Shown one piece after another: positions 9,862 to 21,244 of a DNA stretch of 64,000 nucleotides. The notes beneath the pieces were generated by a model, which did not search any database, had not been told where the DNA came from, and saw nothing but the letters and a program-made list of their open reading frames with translations. The position numbers and the translations under genes are program-made. The DNA is from Sistotremastrum niveocremeum HHB9708 (lineage: Eukaryota; Basidiomycota; Agaricomycetes; Sistotremastrales; Sistotremastraceae). Each line of letters opens with the position of its first letter. The stretch's first letter is position 1. The stretch spans positions 332,867-396,866 of the forward strand of contig KV419412.1 of the NCBI GenBank assembly GCA_001630475.1, in the 5' to 3' direction.

Positions 9862-12304
9862 TTAGAAGCTGTATTTGACGCTGATAGGAGCGACGACGTC
9901 CCACTTCAGTTGAAGCTTCACCTCCTCATTTGGCTCCACCCAACGGACCCACTCAACTTTTCCTTCCTTCTTATTCAGCCAACGAATAAGGGCTACACCA
10001 GGCACTTCTCTCAACACAGTTTCCGAAAGGGAAGCCAGAGAGCTCGGCTCCGTTATTTTGATGCGAATGCGGTCGTCGTCGCTGGTGGGCACGATGTCCC
10101 GAACTAAGATATGATCTATGAACGAAGAAGTATTATTCAGGAGGGAGATGGATGATGTGTAGGACGTTGTGTAATCGAGGAGCGAGGTGGATGCTGGCAT
10201 GTGCGAGACGATATGAGACTGAGTGTGGGAGACTTGGAGAGAGGAAGTTTGCGCGGCGGTGCAGTGGAATGTTTCGCCCGGGTTCACAGTCTTTATATTA
10301 AGTCAGGAATGAGAGAGCAGTACGAAGATAAGTAGCCACACGTACGTCGATACATGCGGTACTGATGTATCCGCCATTAACATAGATCTTGACATCACCA
10401 GCTAACATCGGTTGCTTCGTCCTATTCGTGATGGCATACTAGACGCCCATGAATTAGCTCAAATTTTTACTTTAGAAAAGAAATCAAGAACTTTACCTCA
10501 ATATATGCCTTATTCGAAACACGAGGGACCACGACATGGCGAATTTCGGCATGCACAGTATATTTATCGATCGAGACATAATGCGGGCTGTTGTCACTGG
10601 TAATCGTCACATAGCCAACGACTGGGTACGTAGCTGCCGCGGAAGGCTCGGAAGGCTGCGTCTGAGAGCGATACTCAGACACTGGTGGTGCTTCGCTTTC
10701 TGCTTTGGCTCGAGGCGGAGGCGGATGCGACGGGCCTGGCGCATCCTGTTCTCGTGGCTCTTCCTTGAGTCCTTGCGCTCCCACCGCTTCCTCTCGCGTA
10801 TCGTCCCGTGCTTCCTCTCGGACATCTTCCTGTGCTTCCTCTCGTACATCTTCTCGTGCCTCCTCTCGTACATCTTCTTGTGCTCCCTCGTTCTCGTCCT
10901 CTTGAACCTCTTCTCTCTTAATAGGAGGCAGATCTTTCAAGAGCGAAGAATTGCGTAATAAAGAAAGTCTCGAAGAACTCGAATCGCCAGCAGGAACTTC
11001 CACGGGCTTCAGAAGTGCATCGGGCGGAACAAACGAAGCACTACTGGATGCAAAAGGAAGCGGAGTGGGTCTCCCGAAGACATGATTGCCATACCGAGTA
11101 AAAGCGCTACTCAGAGGATACGGGACGGGAGAAGTAGGAGGGGAAGAGGGGGCGGAGGAAAGAGGAGCTTCTTGGGAAGAACCATCGACAAGATCCCGAA
11201 GTTGCTGAATCTTCGCGGCTGTGGCTGCCTGCTGTCGCTCAATCTTCTGTTGTAGACTCTGAGCTGGCGACAGAGCATCGGTCTTTGTAGGCGCAGAAGT
11301 GTCAGAAGAAGGTGTAAGAATGGCGTGCAGTTTGAGAGGAGGAAGGTCGGGAATGGATGTGATGTGGTTTGACTGGTCTGTGGTTAATACGACCGACACG
11401 CCTTTCCAATCTTCACCCGTGTTTTGGGTGATGATGGCGCGGTGGTAGAGGGAAACGGTAGGAGAGGGCGTTTCATCGTTTAGCGAGAGTCGGACTTCGT
11501 ATATTGGTTTCCACTTTACTTGTGGAGTAACTATCTCTGGCATGAGTAATATGTATGCGACTCAGGAGTCGATGGCATACCATAGGACAGGGTAAAATTG
11601 ATGGGCCCCGCATCTTTCACGAACACCGTAGCAGAGATCTTGACAGATTTGAATTCATCCGAAACTTGCTCATGGGCGGATTCTCGCTTCTTCTGCAGTT
11701 GTTCTTCTAGCTCGTCCGACTGCAGAGCGAGGGTTGCGAGCCTCTCAATGTTCGCTTTCCCTTGCTCCAGGAAGTCGGCCATGAAACTCTCCATCGCCGA
11801 GGGCTGAACATGGGCTCCAGTCAGCGACCGCCCGTAACTGACAAGAATTTCCGCCTGATGGTCGAGAACGCGACTCTCTCCTTGCAGGATGAATCGGGTG
11901 GCTTCGAGTGACCGAATCTCCTTCTCCAGTTCACGAGTTTTAACATCTGGAGATTTTGATGCAGGGTCGACGATGGAACAAGAGACGTCTGAGATGAAGG
12001 CATCGGATCCACTGCTGAGATGTATACTGTCGGCTTCCAGAGTGCCCGGTAGGTTAATGATTTCGATCTCGTTGTCGCCGGGCTACGAGAAGATATATCA
12101 GCTCAGAACAGAGCACTATAGAAAGCTAATCACCTCGAGCTCGACAGAGATTTCTCGCGTTACGTTCGCAACAGATACGAACTCGCCGTCTTCGTCCCCC
12201 TCCTCAGCCACATTGACTCTCTTAGAGATTCTGACAGAGCTGATTGGGTGCTCCTGGGCATCGACGCTGATGAACGAGTTGGAAGCATTCGCGCTGAACT
12301 TCAT
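9862..12304 (-). CDS. DUF4140/DUF4139 (mucoidy inhibitor A-like) protein
   Basis: Five exons (12304-12134, 12082-11581, 11536-10497, 10438-10346, 10290-9862) encode about 744 aa. The N-terminus (SSVRISKRV, then GDNEIEIINLPGTLEADSI) fits DUF4140. A coiled coil follows (EKEIRSLEA.., DELEEQLQKKRES). DUF4139 begins at KWKPIYEVRLSL..YHRAIITQNTGEDWKGV and resumes at VTITSDNSPHYVSI, ending in VKLQLKWDVVAP. Between the two halves lies an unusual low-complexity insert of about 200 residues, rich in Ser/Pro and then in an acidic/arginine repeat. The family is widespread in fungi and bacteria without a firm biochemical role. I used the ATG of MKFSANAS as start. A partial second copy lies at 1080-1575. 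The 160-bp gap to the next gene suggests a shared divergent promoter. Confidence 0.85.
10785..10890 (-). repeat. 24-bp tandem repeat coding an Arg/Glu/Asp octapeptide
   Basis: About four imperfect 24-bp units (plus strand GTGCTTCCTCTCGTACATCT-like) encode repeats of the type REEAxEDV inside the DUF4139 insert. Charge alternates along the stretch, which is likely a helix or a disordered charged linker. Confidence 0.75.
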
Positions 12305-12464
12305 GACGGGCGTCGTCAATCAATGACTCGACCAAAGGCTGAACGCAGCCGCAACGTCGCGGTCCCTGGGTCGATCTTACGTAAGGACCCAAGAAGGAAA
12401 GATAATCGATTGAAAGTCCGCCAGCATCTTGCTCTCGACGACTATATCCATTCTTGCTGACACA
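12305..12464. promoter_or_regulatory. short divergent promoter region
   Basis: Only 160 bp separate the start codons of the DUF4139 gene (minus) and the Ecm11-like gene (plus), so the two must share this interval as a bidirectional promoter. I see no clear TATA box. Confidence 0.5.
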
Positions 12465-13968
12465 ATGTCGCAAAGAACGCGTTTCGTTCCATCAGGCCCA
12501 GCAGCCAAAAAGACTCCAACTCCTACAGAGAAGAACAATGAAACCGCCTCCAATTCAGAGACACAGAACGGCCAGACTTCCCAGTCCAACGCGCAGGCTA
12601 CGACTACGAACGCATCGATCGAACGGTCTCCTCATATCCCAGCTCCCACTGAAGCACAGAATCCCGGTCTTACTGCTCCGCCCGAAAACCGTCCACTTAA
12701 CCTATCCGGATTGAAGAAAAGGACCACTCAGAACATCAGTAAAAACGCACCAACGAATGCCAGCACTGTAACTCCAACGCGTCTAACCGGACTATCGCTA
12801 CCCGACATGACCCCGTCAGAATCTCAGGGAACGCCGACTCCCTCTAGAGCCCCCCCTCCGTACTCATCGCCCGATCCTAAAACCGCTCCAACTGGCCTCA
12901 AAAGCCTGTCTAACGCTTTTAACTCGAAGCCTAAAAATCGGCTCGTTAACCCCTCTCGTTCTCAACGCTCCGTCGCTCAAAGTCCTCCCGCTGATACGAA
13001 CGAAAACGTCACCTTCGTCGAGAACATAAATGCTGTCAAAATTACTTCGTATATGCAACCACAATCGGAGCAACAGGAGCGTCATGCCAATCCAGATACC
13101 CAGCCTTTGTTGCCTTCTCTCCTCAATCTCCATCGAAGAACGTCTCGCGACCCTGATCTGCAGCTATCGAACTCTCATCGCTCGAACGAATCGACGCATA
13201 CACATATCCAGCACCACGAAAAGCGCCATCACAGTAATATCGAGCAGTACTCAGAGGATCGTTCGCGAGACTACAAAAGGCCACGTCTCTATACACTCGA
13301 CGAAGTGAGCTTTTAATTGACTCTCATTTATTCGCCGTCAAATGCTGTGCATAGGAAATGAGCGCCGGCTCACGCGGAGCAACACCCGATCATTCTTATC
13401 GCCTCGAGTCCGAAGGCCCGCAGCACCAGCAGATGCCGCATATATCGCAAGTCGTGGACCTTACGGATGAAAAACCGGTCATAAACGACTTCAATCTGTT
13501 CTCCGGGCACGATCTACAGCAGTACGTCGCGAGGAATGCGGAGAAACTTGAGGCGAGTCGGATACGATGGGAGAACTGTACAATGAAGGAATGGGAAGAT
13601 GGCGCTAAAGGTACCCCCTCTCGATCTGTCAGGATGTCAAACTCACCGTCATCCATCGTAGAGCTTGCGGATCAATTCGGGGAAGTTTTAGATTCTGTGA
13701 GTTCATCCCATCTTCGTTGCCTCTACTATCCTGACTTGAACGAAGGTGAAAGAGAACATGTCGTACGTGATCCTCCTTCCCGCTCGATGGCACCTCCTTC
13801 CATCTTCGCTGTATATACAACAGGAAGAAACTTAAGCTTTGGGCTTCGCTCCATTCGTCCCTTGATGATCACCAGAAGGTTCTCGAGGAGAGGAAGGCGA
13901 AATTGACTCAGGTACAGGATGAGTTGGTCAAGAACGCGGGAGGCGTCATGCGGGGAGGTGCTCTCTGA
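12465..13968 (+). CDS. Ecm11-like protein with disordered N-terminus
   Basis: Five exons (12465-13304, 13355-13610, 13662-13696, 13746-13762, 13824-13968) give 430 aa in one frame. The exon of only 17 nt and all introns (49-61 nt) have GT-AG ends. Residues 1-330 are Ser/Pro/Asn/Gln-rich and probably disordered, with a basic patch (RDYKRPR). Residues about 330-430 form a helical C-terminus with CTMKEWEDGAKELADQFGEVL followed by a coiled coil (HQKVLEERKAKLTQVQDELV). This resembles the C-terminal domain of fungal Ecm11 proteins, which in yeast belong to the central element of the synaptonemal complex. The match is from memory of the motif (W..AG..F...FG.L), so the name is tentative. The start is the first ATG after the divergent gene. 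Confidence 0.6.
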
Positions 13969-14160
13969 TAATGAAGGTCATTGTGAAACGCTCTGATCAT
14001 GATTCGTCGATACGATCCTAGTACCACTAGTAGTACAATCAGAAGTAGTTGTCGCAACGCTTTATGCTATATATTACTTCGTGTGTATACATCAGACTAC
14101 TGTCCGGCCATCGTCTAGGGTATCTTATGGTATCGAATTATTTTAACAAGCAGCCTCTGT

Positions 14161-15602
14161 CTAATAGTTTTCGGCGATTGAGTCAATATCAGAGGGTGAC
14201 ATGTCGCGATCGACCAAAGGGGCGAAATCGCCCGCGCTATCAGGTTCATCCGTTGCTGGCTCCGGAAGACACATCTCGATGTTCGTGAGAAGGGCGTCGT
14301 GAAGCCGTCCGAGGCGGACGCTGGTCGTGGTGTTGCGAACCTCGTCTTCGCTTTTGTTGGAGGCCGAGTCAGAGAGCTCGCTTTCTTCACCTTCGACTCG
14401 GCCGAAGTCGACGCCTTGTCGATCAATCAGAGGCATCCGAACCTCACCGACAGCTCTTTCTTCCTCTCCCTCCTTGCGCCCACTGCGAGCTTCAGTTTCA
14501 GAACTGGACTGTGCCGATCCAGGGCCCATTTCGACGTGCTCTCTGTCTCGTTCGTAGATGACCAATTTCAGCATCAGCGTCTTATTCTCCAATTCGGATA
14601 TCTCCAACTTCTCCTGCAACTCGTCTCGTTCCCCCGCGAGATTTTTAATGGTGTGTTCGAGGGAATGGATCTGGGATTGAGCTTGTTCGAGCTCCCAAGC
14701 TAAGGAAGCTTGATGCTCTAGAACTTGGATATTTCGAGCTTCTCTATCGGTGGACAATGATGGATGTGAGATGTGAGAGAGCAAGGTTGGGAGGATATGA
14801 GAATTAGGGGAGGGCACGGCGGTAGGCGATGGATCCATGGGCGATGCGGATTGAGTGGGGATTATCGTAGGTGATAAGACTGCAGGAGTCACCAAAGGGG
14901 TAGGAGAAGTAGAGTCTTCAGCAGAGAGAGGTTTATGCAGGCTGGAACGAAGATCGGTGATTCGGCGCCAGCGAGGAACTTCCCATTGTGACCATTTGCT
15001 CGACGAAAGACCAGCATGGCGCAGGACTTTGGAGATGAAGCGGAAGAATAAGGGTACGAGCAGAGCGAGAATAACGAGGATGCTCTCGTACCTTCATTGA
15101 AGTCATGTTAGAGCTAATAAAAGGCGAGACTGAATTGAGGAACGTACTGCAATATCCTGTTTTCGGTAAGGCCTGAAGATAGAGTCTTCAGGGGCGTCTT
15201 GCCGAGCGCAAGCGTGCCTTCTTGATGGAGGTATAGCGTGATGCCCTCAATTTTCAGGAGCCATTTTCCTGCCCTGTACTTCGGGATTAATCAAGGAAGC
15301 CGAACGCGAAACAGTAGAGCTTACGATGACTCGGACACGTATCGAATGGCAGCGACGAAAAGGCCCAATAGAAACCTCAATGACGCCGGTCCTTCGAATA
15401 GTGCATGATTGACGCTCTCCGTCCGAACATCCACCGGACTATTGAGGTCGACCGCGGTGTTCTCGATGACGAAGACGTTATATTTATCGGCGGATGCTTT
15501 GAAAGAGTTGTAAAGCTGCGAGATGCAGAGGAAAGAGAGTGCCACAGGCGTTAAGAGGGGTGGCATGACCATTGTCATGCGATGGGGTAATGAGACAGTC
15601 AT
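14161..15602 (-). CDS. three-helix membrane protein with coiled coil, unknown function
   Basis: Three exons (15602-15325, 15273-15148, 15091-14161) encode 444 aa. I see three hydrophobic segments: LLTPVALSFLCISQL near the N-terminus, LRFLLGLFVAAIRYV near residue 85, and SILVILALLVPLFFRFI near residue 140. A Pro/Ser-rich linker follows, then a long coiled coil (from HQASLAWELEQAQSQIHSLE to LENKTLMLKLVIYERD), and an acidic tail ending DIDSIAENY. I do not recognise the family. An organelle or ER membrane tether is one reading of the layout. The gene is convergent with the Ecm11-like gene, with 192 bp between stop codons. ORF sequence upstream to 15855 exists in the same strand but lies outside the chosen ATG. 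Confidence 0.7.
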
Positions 15603-16200
15603 GATGATCTTGAGTCGTTGAAGTCGTTGACAAGTTGAAGAGTGAGAGTCCGAGCGCAGATTTTTCGAAAGGCGTAGCGACGCTCGGATGCATATATAGC
15701 GTTTCTGCTATTACAGCAGATTCCATGGCGGCGGCTGTTAATTGAAGACTGGAATAAAAGCTATCGCCTTGGATGTTGTCGAACAAAAGATTTTCCAGAT
15801 ACGCGCCCATGCTTTGGTTCCGTTGACGACGCCGAACCCTTGCCGAAAGCGGCATAAAAAGAAACTGTTCCTGACGACTCGATTAACGACAACGCGGATG
15901 CGCCTGGGCAATATAACTGTCTCTTTTGTTCAATTGCTTGGAAGATTCTCGAATCACTCGATTTATTTTTCTCGATTTTTCTCGATTTTCTTTCCTTGGA
16001 AAAGTTGGGGGGACTCGGAGAGCTGCAGTCTGGGGAGTTTGCTGGAGATCGCGGAGAATTTCAGACCACTATGCTGCCCACCCGAACAAAACAATCGTGA
16101 ATATTCTGACAACTGAACAAAATATGGTGCTACGGAACTCTTATGAGATAATGAGAACGGAGTCCAATGGAGGTTAATTCTCCGGCTTATGAAAGCGCCG
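15603..16200. other. intergenic region
   Basis: About 600 bp holding the promoter of the three-helix membrane gene and the 3' flank of the CBM1 gene. A minus-strand reading frame at 15484-15855 overlaps exon 1 in another frame and is taken as chance. Nothing else is recognisable. Confidence 0.4.
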
Positions 16201-17501
16201 TCAAGCTGTTTGAGGCAGGCACTGAATTTTCGAACAGCATCGTCCTGAGCCGAGTACTGAGAATATGCAGAAGGCTACTTACCTGTGAATACCAGGTAGG
16301 TGCGACCGGAGAACAAGTATATGGCGGTGCACAAATTTCCGGGCCACTATACCCTGATCCTCCGCATTGACCGTAAAGCGTTTGGGTGTTACTTGGGCCT
16401 TGATTCATGAACATTAGTAAAGTCTCAGACTCCGTTTGAGATACTTACTTGGTGGAGGTGTGATTGTGCTGTCAAGACTCTGAGTTGAATAAAGTGAAAA
16501 GGATAGCGAAGGTAAAGCGTACCTGCAAGGAGCGGTCGTGGTTCCCGTGAATGTCTGCGTGAGCAAAGATGGAGTGCACGTTCCAGTCGGAGCCGGGACA
16601 CAATAAGCGGTTCCGACAAAAGTGCTGGTAGTGCTATATGTACAGATTGAACTGAGAAAATCACCTTGTCAGTCCTCGTCAGAGACACTGGATCTGAAGA
16701 CATCACGTACGTAGTGGGGGTGCTCGTAGGACAAGTCAAAATCGTAGTAGTTTTACTCGTGACAACAGTTGGCGATGGAGTACAGCTTGAGGTTGGGGTC
16801 GAAGTGCCGCAATGTGTACCAAATCCTATCTGAATGGTAGAGGTACAAAGTCCACTACTACTTCCGACTTCAGACCTAGAAGTCAGTGCATCAGTAAACT
16901 CTTTGAAATAAATAAACAGTGGAGTGCTGACGATGTTCCAGAAATAGTCGTATAAACTGGAGTCGTGCATGGCTGCACAATCGTTGTGCTGGATATTGCA
17001 TTATATGTCGTGCAGTCGGGGGTAGAGGTCGAACATGGTATGTATGATGTTACGGAGTTCGTAATAGTGGACGTGACGGGACCAAGACTGGGTTAGACCA
17101 TCAAAATGACTGTTGGGGCGCGTATCAGTGGGAAATGGGAAGCCTACCATGTCGGACTACAAGGGAGAGTCGTGGTTACTAGACTCGTCATGACTGCCGA
17201 AGTCGGGGGCAGACATGCGGCTGTCGCACAGATGGTTGACAAGTGAACCGTATTTGGCAGAGTACATGGTGTGGTGATAGAGCACGTCGGACGTATGGTG
17301 GTTACGGTACAAGAAGGCGTTGGACACAGACTGCCAACTTCGGTGAGCGTCTCCGTCAGAACATAAGTACACTCTTTAGGCCTGTCAACATGAGGTTGGT
17401 GTCGATCAAGCAAACCAACTACAAGAGCCAGCTCACACAGCGGCAAAGACATATCCAAGTCCGTATAGTGCAAAGGCAACAAAAACTGGCTGGGATACCA
17501 T
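16201..17501 (-). CDS. secreted Cys/Thr-rich modular protein with C-terminal CBM1
   Basis: Eight exons (17501-17437, 17381-17148, 17087-16932, 16875-16711, 16651-16523, 16468-16449, 16398-16283, 16221-16201) give 301 aa. It starts with a signal peptide (MVSQPVFVAFALYGLGYVFA). The middle is a series of related Cys/Ser/Thr/Pro modules (CTYVLTETL.., CLGPVTSTITNSV.., CTSTIQIGFG.., CTYSTTSTFVG..). The C-terminus is a classical fungal cellulose-binding module, YGQCGGSGYSGPEICAPP..C..WYSQCL. No catalytic domain is present. Exons 3, 4 and 5 are all bounded by phase-2 introns, as expected of exon duplication. A cell-wall, adhesin or lectin-like role at plant or fungal polysaccharide is inferred; heavy O-glycosylation is likely. 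Confidence 0.85.
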
Positions 17502-18238
17502 GGATAGCAATAAGATTGGTGTCAGAGAGCAAAGATTCCAAGCTCCAGGTTTCGGGTTGATCCTCTAGTCCAGTATATAAGCTTTCTTCCGCCTACAACG
17601 TGTATCTAGACAAGATGGCCCCTTTGGATGTCGAGGGGTTGAAAGCGGATCCAGCTCATCCCATGGTCATCCTGGTAAATTCTCGCAAGAAGTTAGGATG
17701 AAGATTCAATCCAGTACGGAGCCGAGGGCAGAGGTAGCCAATGACGATCATGAAAGGTAAAAATAAGAAGAAACATGATCTTCAAGCTGTGGTTCGAACC
17801 CGGCAGTGCCTGAGATTGTCAGCTGAGATGTTTATTTTCACGTCTAACAGTTCAAGTCAAGACCATCTGACTCGCGATCTGAGTCTAAATCTCGATTTAG
17901 TCGGAGGGTTCAGACAAATATGACCAAACCAAAGCCGAGCCATCCCGTCACTGGCATGAGCGCTCTGATGGTGTCGCCGAACAGCAAGTGCACCACAGCC
18001 CACGCACATTTGTTGAGAGGAGATATGGACCCACCACGAAATTTCTTCTATTTCCTCCTCCAAAGCCCGGTCCCTTGTGTGCTTGAAAGCGCTGTGCGAT
18101 GGCGCAACTTGAACGCAGAGCAAGGGGCAGCAGTTTCCTGTTTCAGCCCATCTTCACACGGATGCCGATATCATTGAATTTGAAACCATCCATCACATGA
18201 GCGTCTTGCCTATCTTTCCCCATTCCAACTGCATCAGA
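17502..18238. other. divergent intergenic region
   Basis: About 740 bp between the starts of the CBM1 gene (minus) and DUF6535 gene A (plus). It should contain both promoters. Reading frames here are short and give no recognisable protein. Confidence 0.4.
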
Positions 18239-20740
18239 ATGACCGCCAGCGAGAGTCGCGGTAACTCCAGCGGAGAGCTAGTACCGATGTTCGGTCAGCT
18301 GCTGGAATTGATACGAGAACAGAACCAGATTTTGGCAAAGCAGGGTCAAGTTCAGGAGGAGCAGTCCAAGACTTTGAAAGACCATGGGACCATGCTGGAA
18401 ATCATAAAGGACGATGCTCTCAAATGTGCGTCGTCTTCGAGGCCCGGTTCCAGCGATTGTATTAATGATTTGTAGCCGATCAGCCTGCCGATGGAAAGAA
18501 ACTTACGGATCGGATGACCTGGAAGGTACTGGGACAGGAAGCAGTTGCGAAGACCAAGGAAAAGGTCGACTCTTGGAAAGATTTGATGGATGTCTCGTTG
18601 ATTTTTGTGAGCTCTCTGTTTCTATAGCCGGCGAAGTTGGTGTCCTCATAATGTTCTGGTTCAGACTGCTATCTTCTTGACAGTCGTGACCGCTTTCATC
18701 GCTCCTGTCATTCAAGCTTTTGCTTCTCCTTCGCCTCCCGACTCGGAGCCCGCGTCGGCGAAGCCACCTTTGCCCCCTTTATCGACACAGTTTGTGGCAT
18801 TATTCTACTATCTTGCTCTCATTGTCAGCGTGCGTCTCCACAATGTACTTTCAGATCTGTCCCGTCTGACAGCCTAACGCAGATACTGAATTCTGTCTTG
18901 TGTGTGTTGGGGAAACCATGGGCGGCACGCGTACTTGCGCTTCCACCGGGAAGAACTGAAACAGAACGAACGTTGGCCCACGAGGCTCGAAAAGCACTTG
19001 CCCAGAGAAAACTCATACCCCTCATGAGTGTACTTTTCTGGACGCTCCTCCTCTCTATAACCCTCTTCATCACCGGGCTTCTCATCCAACTCTGGGCTCT
19101 TGCATTCTCATGCGATAAGCCCGCATTCGTCCTTATCACCGCAGCGGCATTAGGAACCGCGCTTTCCATCCTCATCCTCGGTATCATTCTCGCCGCCACC
19201 TACCATGCGGTGATCCATCAAAACTCTCCGTTCGAGAGTCCGCTGAGCACTGCATTGCGTCCAGCCGCGGGATGGCTGAACGCCAGGAAGGCGAAGAAAT
19301 CCCTAGATTTGGAGCTATCAGCAGATGACGAATCCGCTGGCAGGCCAACGAAAGATACTTCACCGATTGAAGATCTAATGGAGGTATCCATCGTGGACAA
19401 CGACAACATACAGGCCATTAAGACCTATGCGTGCCTAGTCATCAACACCAATGACACCGAAGTACTAGAGCGTGCTGCGCCCTCGTTCGAATTCAGCCAG
19501 TGGGTCGATGTCTGGGATGACATGCAGTCGGTTTTCGAAGCTGTGCGAGGGCGCTTCTTGACGACAGACACGTCGATTCGCGTGAAAGAGACCGTTCACA
19601 ATCAGCTGGTACACTTCAAGGATTGGCCTGGGTGGAGGATGCCTGAGACGTCATCGGGGTGCAGGCGTGACCTTCAAGTGACTGGGATGACCCAATGGTG
19701 CAAAGAAGAGTGTGGGAGGTTGATCTGGCGAGGACACGACTCATACGTGCAATTCTTCCCGGCTTGGGTATTCTTCACTTCCTTTGAAGAAGGGAATCAC
19801 GATCTCAGATCTAAATACTATGACCCGGACTCCTGCGAAACGTGTGTTCACCGTGTCTTGTCTTCGTACAACTACAACCGGACACTGGGCCATCGGCGTG
19901 AACTATTCTACGCTGCGGTTCTCAAATTTGCAGCTGTTAGACTTCGTCTCCCAAGCGACTCCAGATCTCCAATGAATCTCATTGGTCCATTCCGTGCGTC
20001 AGTCATCCAATCTTTCATCAGAAATCCAGGCATGCCTTGGTCTTTCTTTACCGACATCGCGACCCTCATCACAAAAGACAATGAGGTCACAGTCCTAGTT
20101 GAATTGGCACCGTTTCTCTCCAATCTTTCCGGAAGGATGTTACGCGGGGGCCCGGAGTGTCTCGTCAAATTTCTGGCAGGATTGGTTCCTTCTTTCCCGC
20201 CGGACTTCAAGGTGCCGCAATCGTTCGATCTGTCACCTGCCCTGGCCGTTTTCATTGAGCAACGGGGTGAACTCGAGACTGCGGATATACGCGTCGCCTC
20301 CTCTACGTTCATGTACTTACTGGAGCACGGAGGCTTCCATAATGTATCGAAGTTGGAACCAGTTCTGGCCTTCTTCGAACTCTGCATTGGGGACAATGAT
20401 GTCAGTGATCCGACCGTCAACATTTTACAAGAACGCTCGAGGTGGCATCTTAATGCGTCCCGTGCACTGTTCATTGGTATGGGACTCGTACCTGGTTTCC
20501 TATTCGTCTTGCTAATGTCTTTTCTCCTCAGGCCTCCCTGAGCCATGCCCCGGAGAATCCGGCTTCCTACACGAAGCTTTGGTAATGGGCGGAGCCGCAG
20601 TAGGGGCAGGAACGTCACTATATGAGATTGGACCCGACTTTATCGACGCCATCAAGGGATGCGATTGTCTTCTTTCGAAGGGAAGATCCGATCAAGTGGA
20701 GAAAACTCTGAAGGGCATCAATCCTCTCGGCCTCCTCTGA
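18239..20740 (+). CDS. DUF6535 membrane protein A, truncated by an in-frame stop
   Basis: Five exons (18239-18425, 18476-18606, 18665-18829, 18883-20476, 20532-20740) give 761 aa. Residues 1-60 form a coiled coil (FGQLLELIREQNQILAKQG.., HGTMLEII). The DUF6535 membrane core follows: MTWKVLGQEAVAKTKEKVD, LMDVSLIF, TAIFLTVVTAFIAPVIQAF, FFYYLALIVS-like, LNSVLCVLGKPWAARV, VLFWTLLLSITLFITGLLIQ and a last hydrophobic pair. A long soluble helical domain of about 550 residues comes next. Against paralogue B the frame meets TGA at 20738-20740, and the same frame stays open beyond it to 21244 with B-like sequence. A is therefore either a shortened protein or a young nonsense pseudogene. Function of DUF6535 is unknown. 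Confidence 0.8.
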
Positions 20741-21244
20741 ATCATCCTTCAGCAGTCGCGTATCAGACAGCGGGATGTCGTCAAACTCGTTCTCCACTTG
20801 ACCCATGGAAGAGAAATGGAATGTCTACGTGATTTGGCGCCCATTCCTTCCTCTACACCCGTGACCCTCAAGCACGACGACTTCCCAGCAGTGCTTGAAC
20901 TTCTTATCCCTTTGAAGCCCATGATTGCCGGCAACCATGCCCTAGCTTCTCAGATTAATCTGTCACATGCGATGATGGTATTCACAAGCACTCGATTCTG
21001 TCCCTGGGAGAAGCCCAGGTATCTGCCCTGGATGGCAGGTAAATACGCTGCCACTGTGATCTACTATCTTGATCATGGTGCATTCTATCACGACGATGAC
21101 ACGACATTTGCACTGGCTTTCTTTGCAATGATCTGCGATATGGCTCGATTTGAATTTAATCTATGGGATGAGGAAGAAAAGGATTGGAAGTTCACTGTGG
21201 AGCGCGCATTATTCTATCGGAGACAGCTCGAATCAAATGCTTAG
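20741..21244 (+). pseudogene. lost C-terminal part of DUF6535 gene A
   Basis: The reading frame of gene A continues after its TGA for 167 codons, ending RRQLESNA and TAG-type stop at 21244. It still aligns with paralogue B (HGREMECLRDLAPI versus DGKELEYLRELTPT; YYLDHGAFYHDDD versus YYLDHGAFEQLSD; FNLWDEEEKDWKF versus PDLWQDEEKKWRF). This preserved frame implies that the stop is recent, or that this is an allele of a longer gene. The last tail exon seen in B and C was not found here. Confidence 0.7.

Noticed and set aside
15484-15855. Open minus-strand frame upstream of and overlapping the three-helix membrane gene
   Set aside because: It overlaps the membrane-helix exon in another frame, shows no domain, and cannot be spliced in frame to that gene.
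17795-17830. tRNA-like T-loop GGTTCGAACCC
   Set aside because: No matching acceptor stem, D-arm or anticodon arm could be found within 100 bp on either strand.
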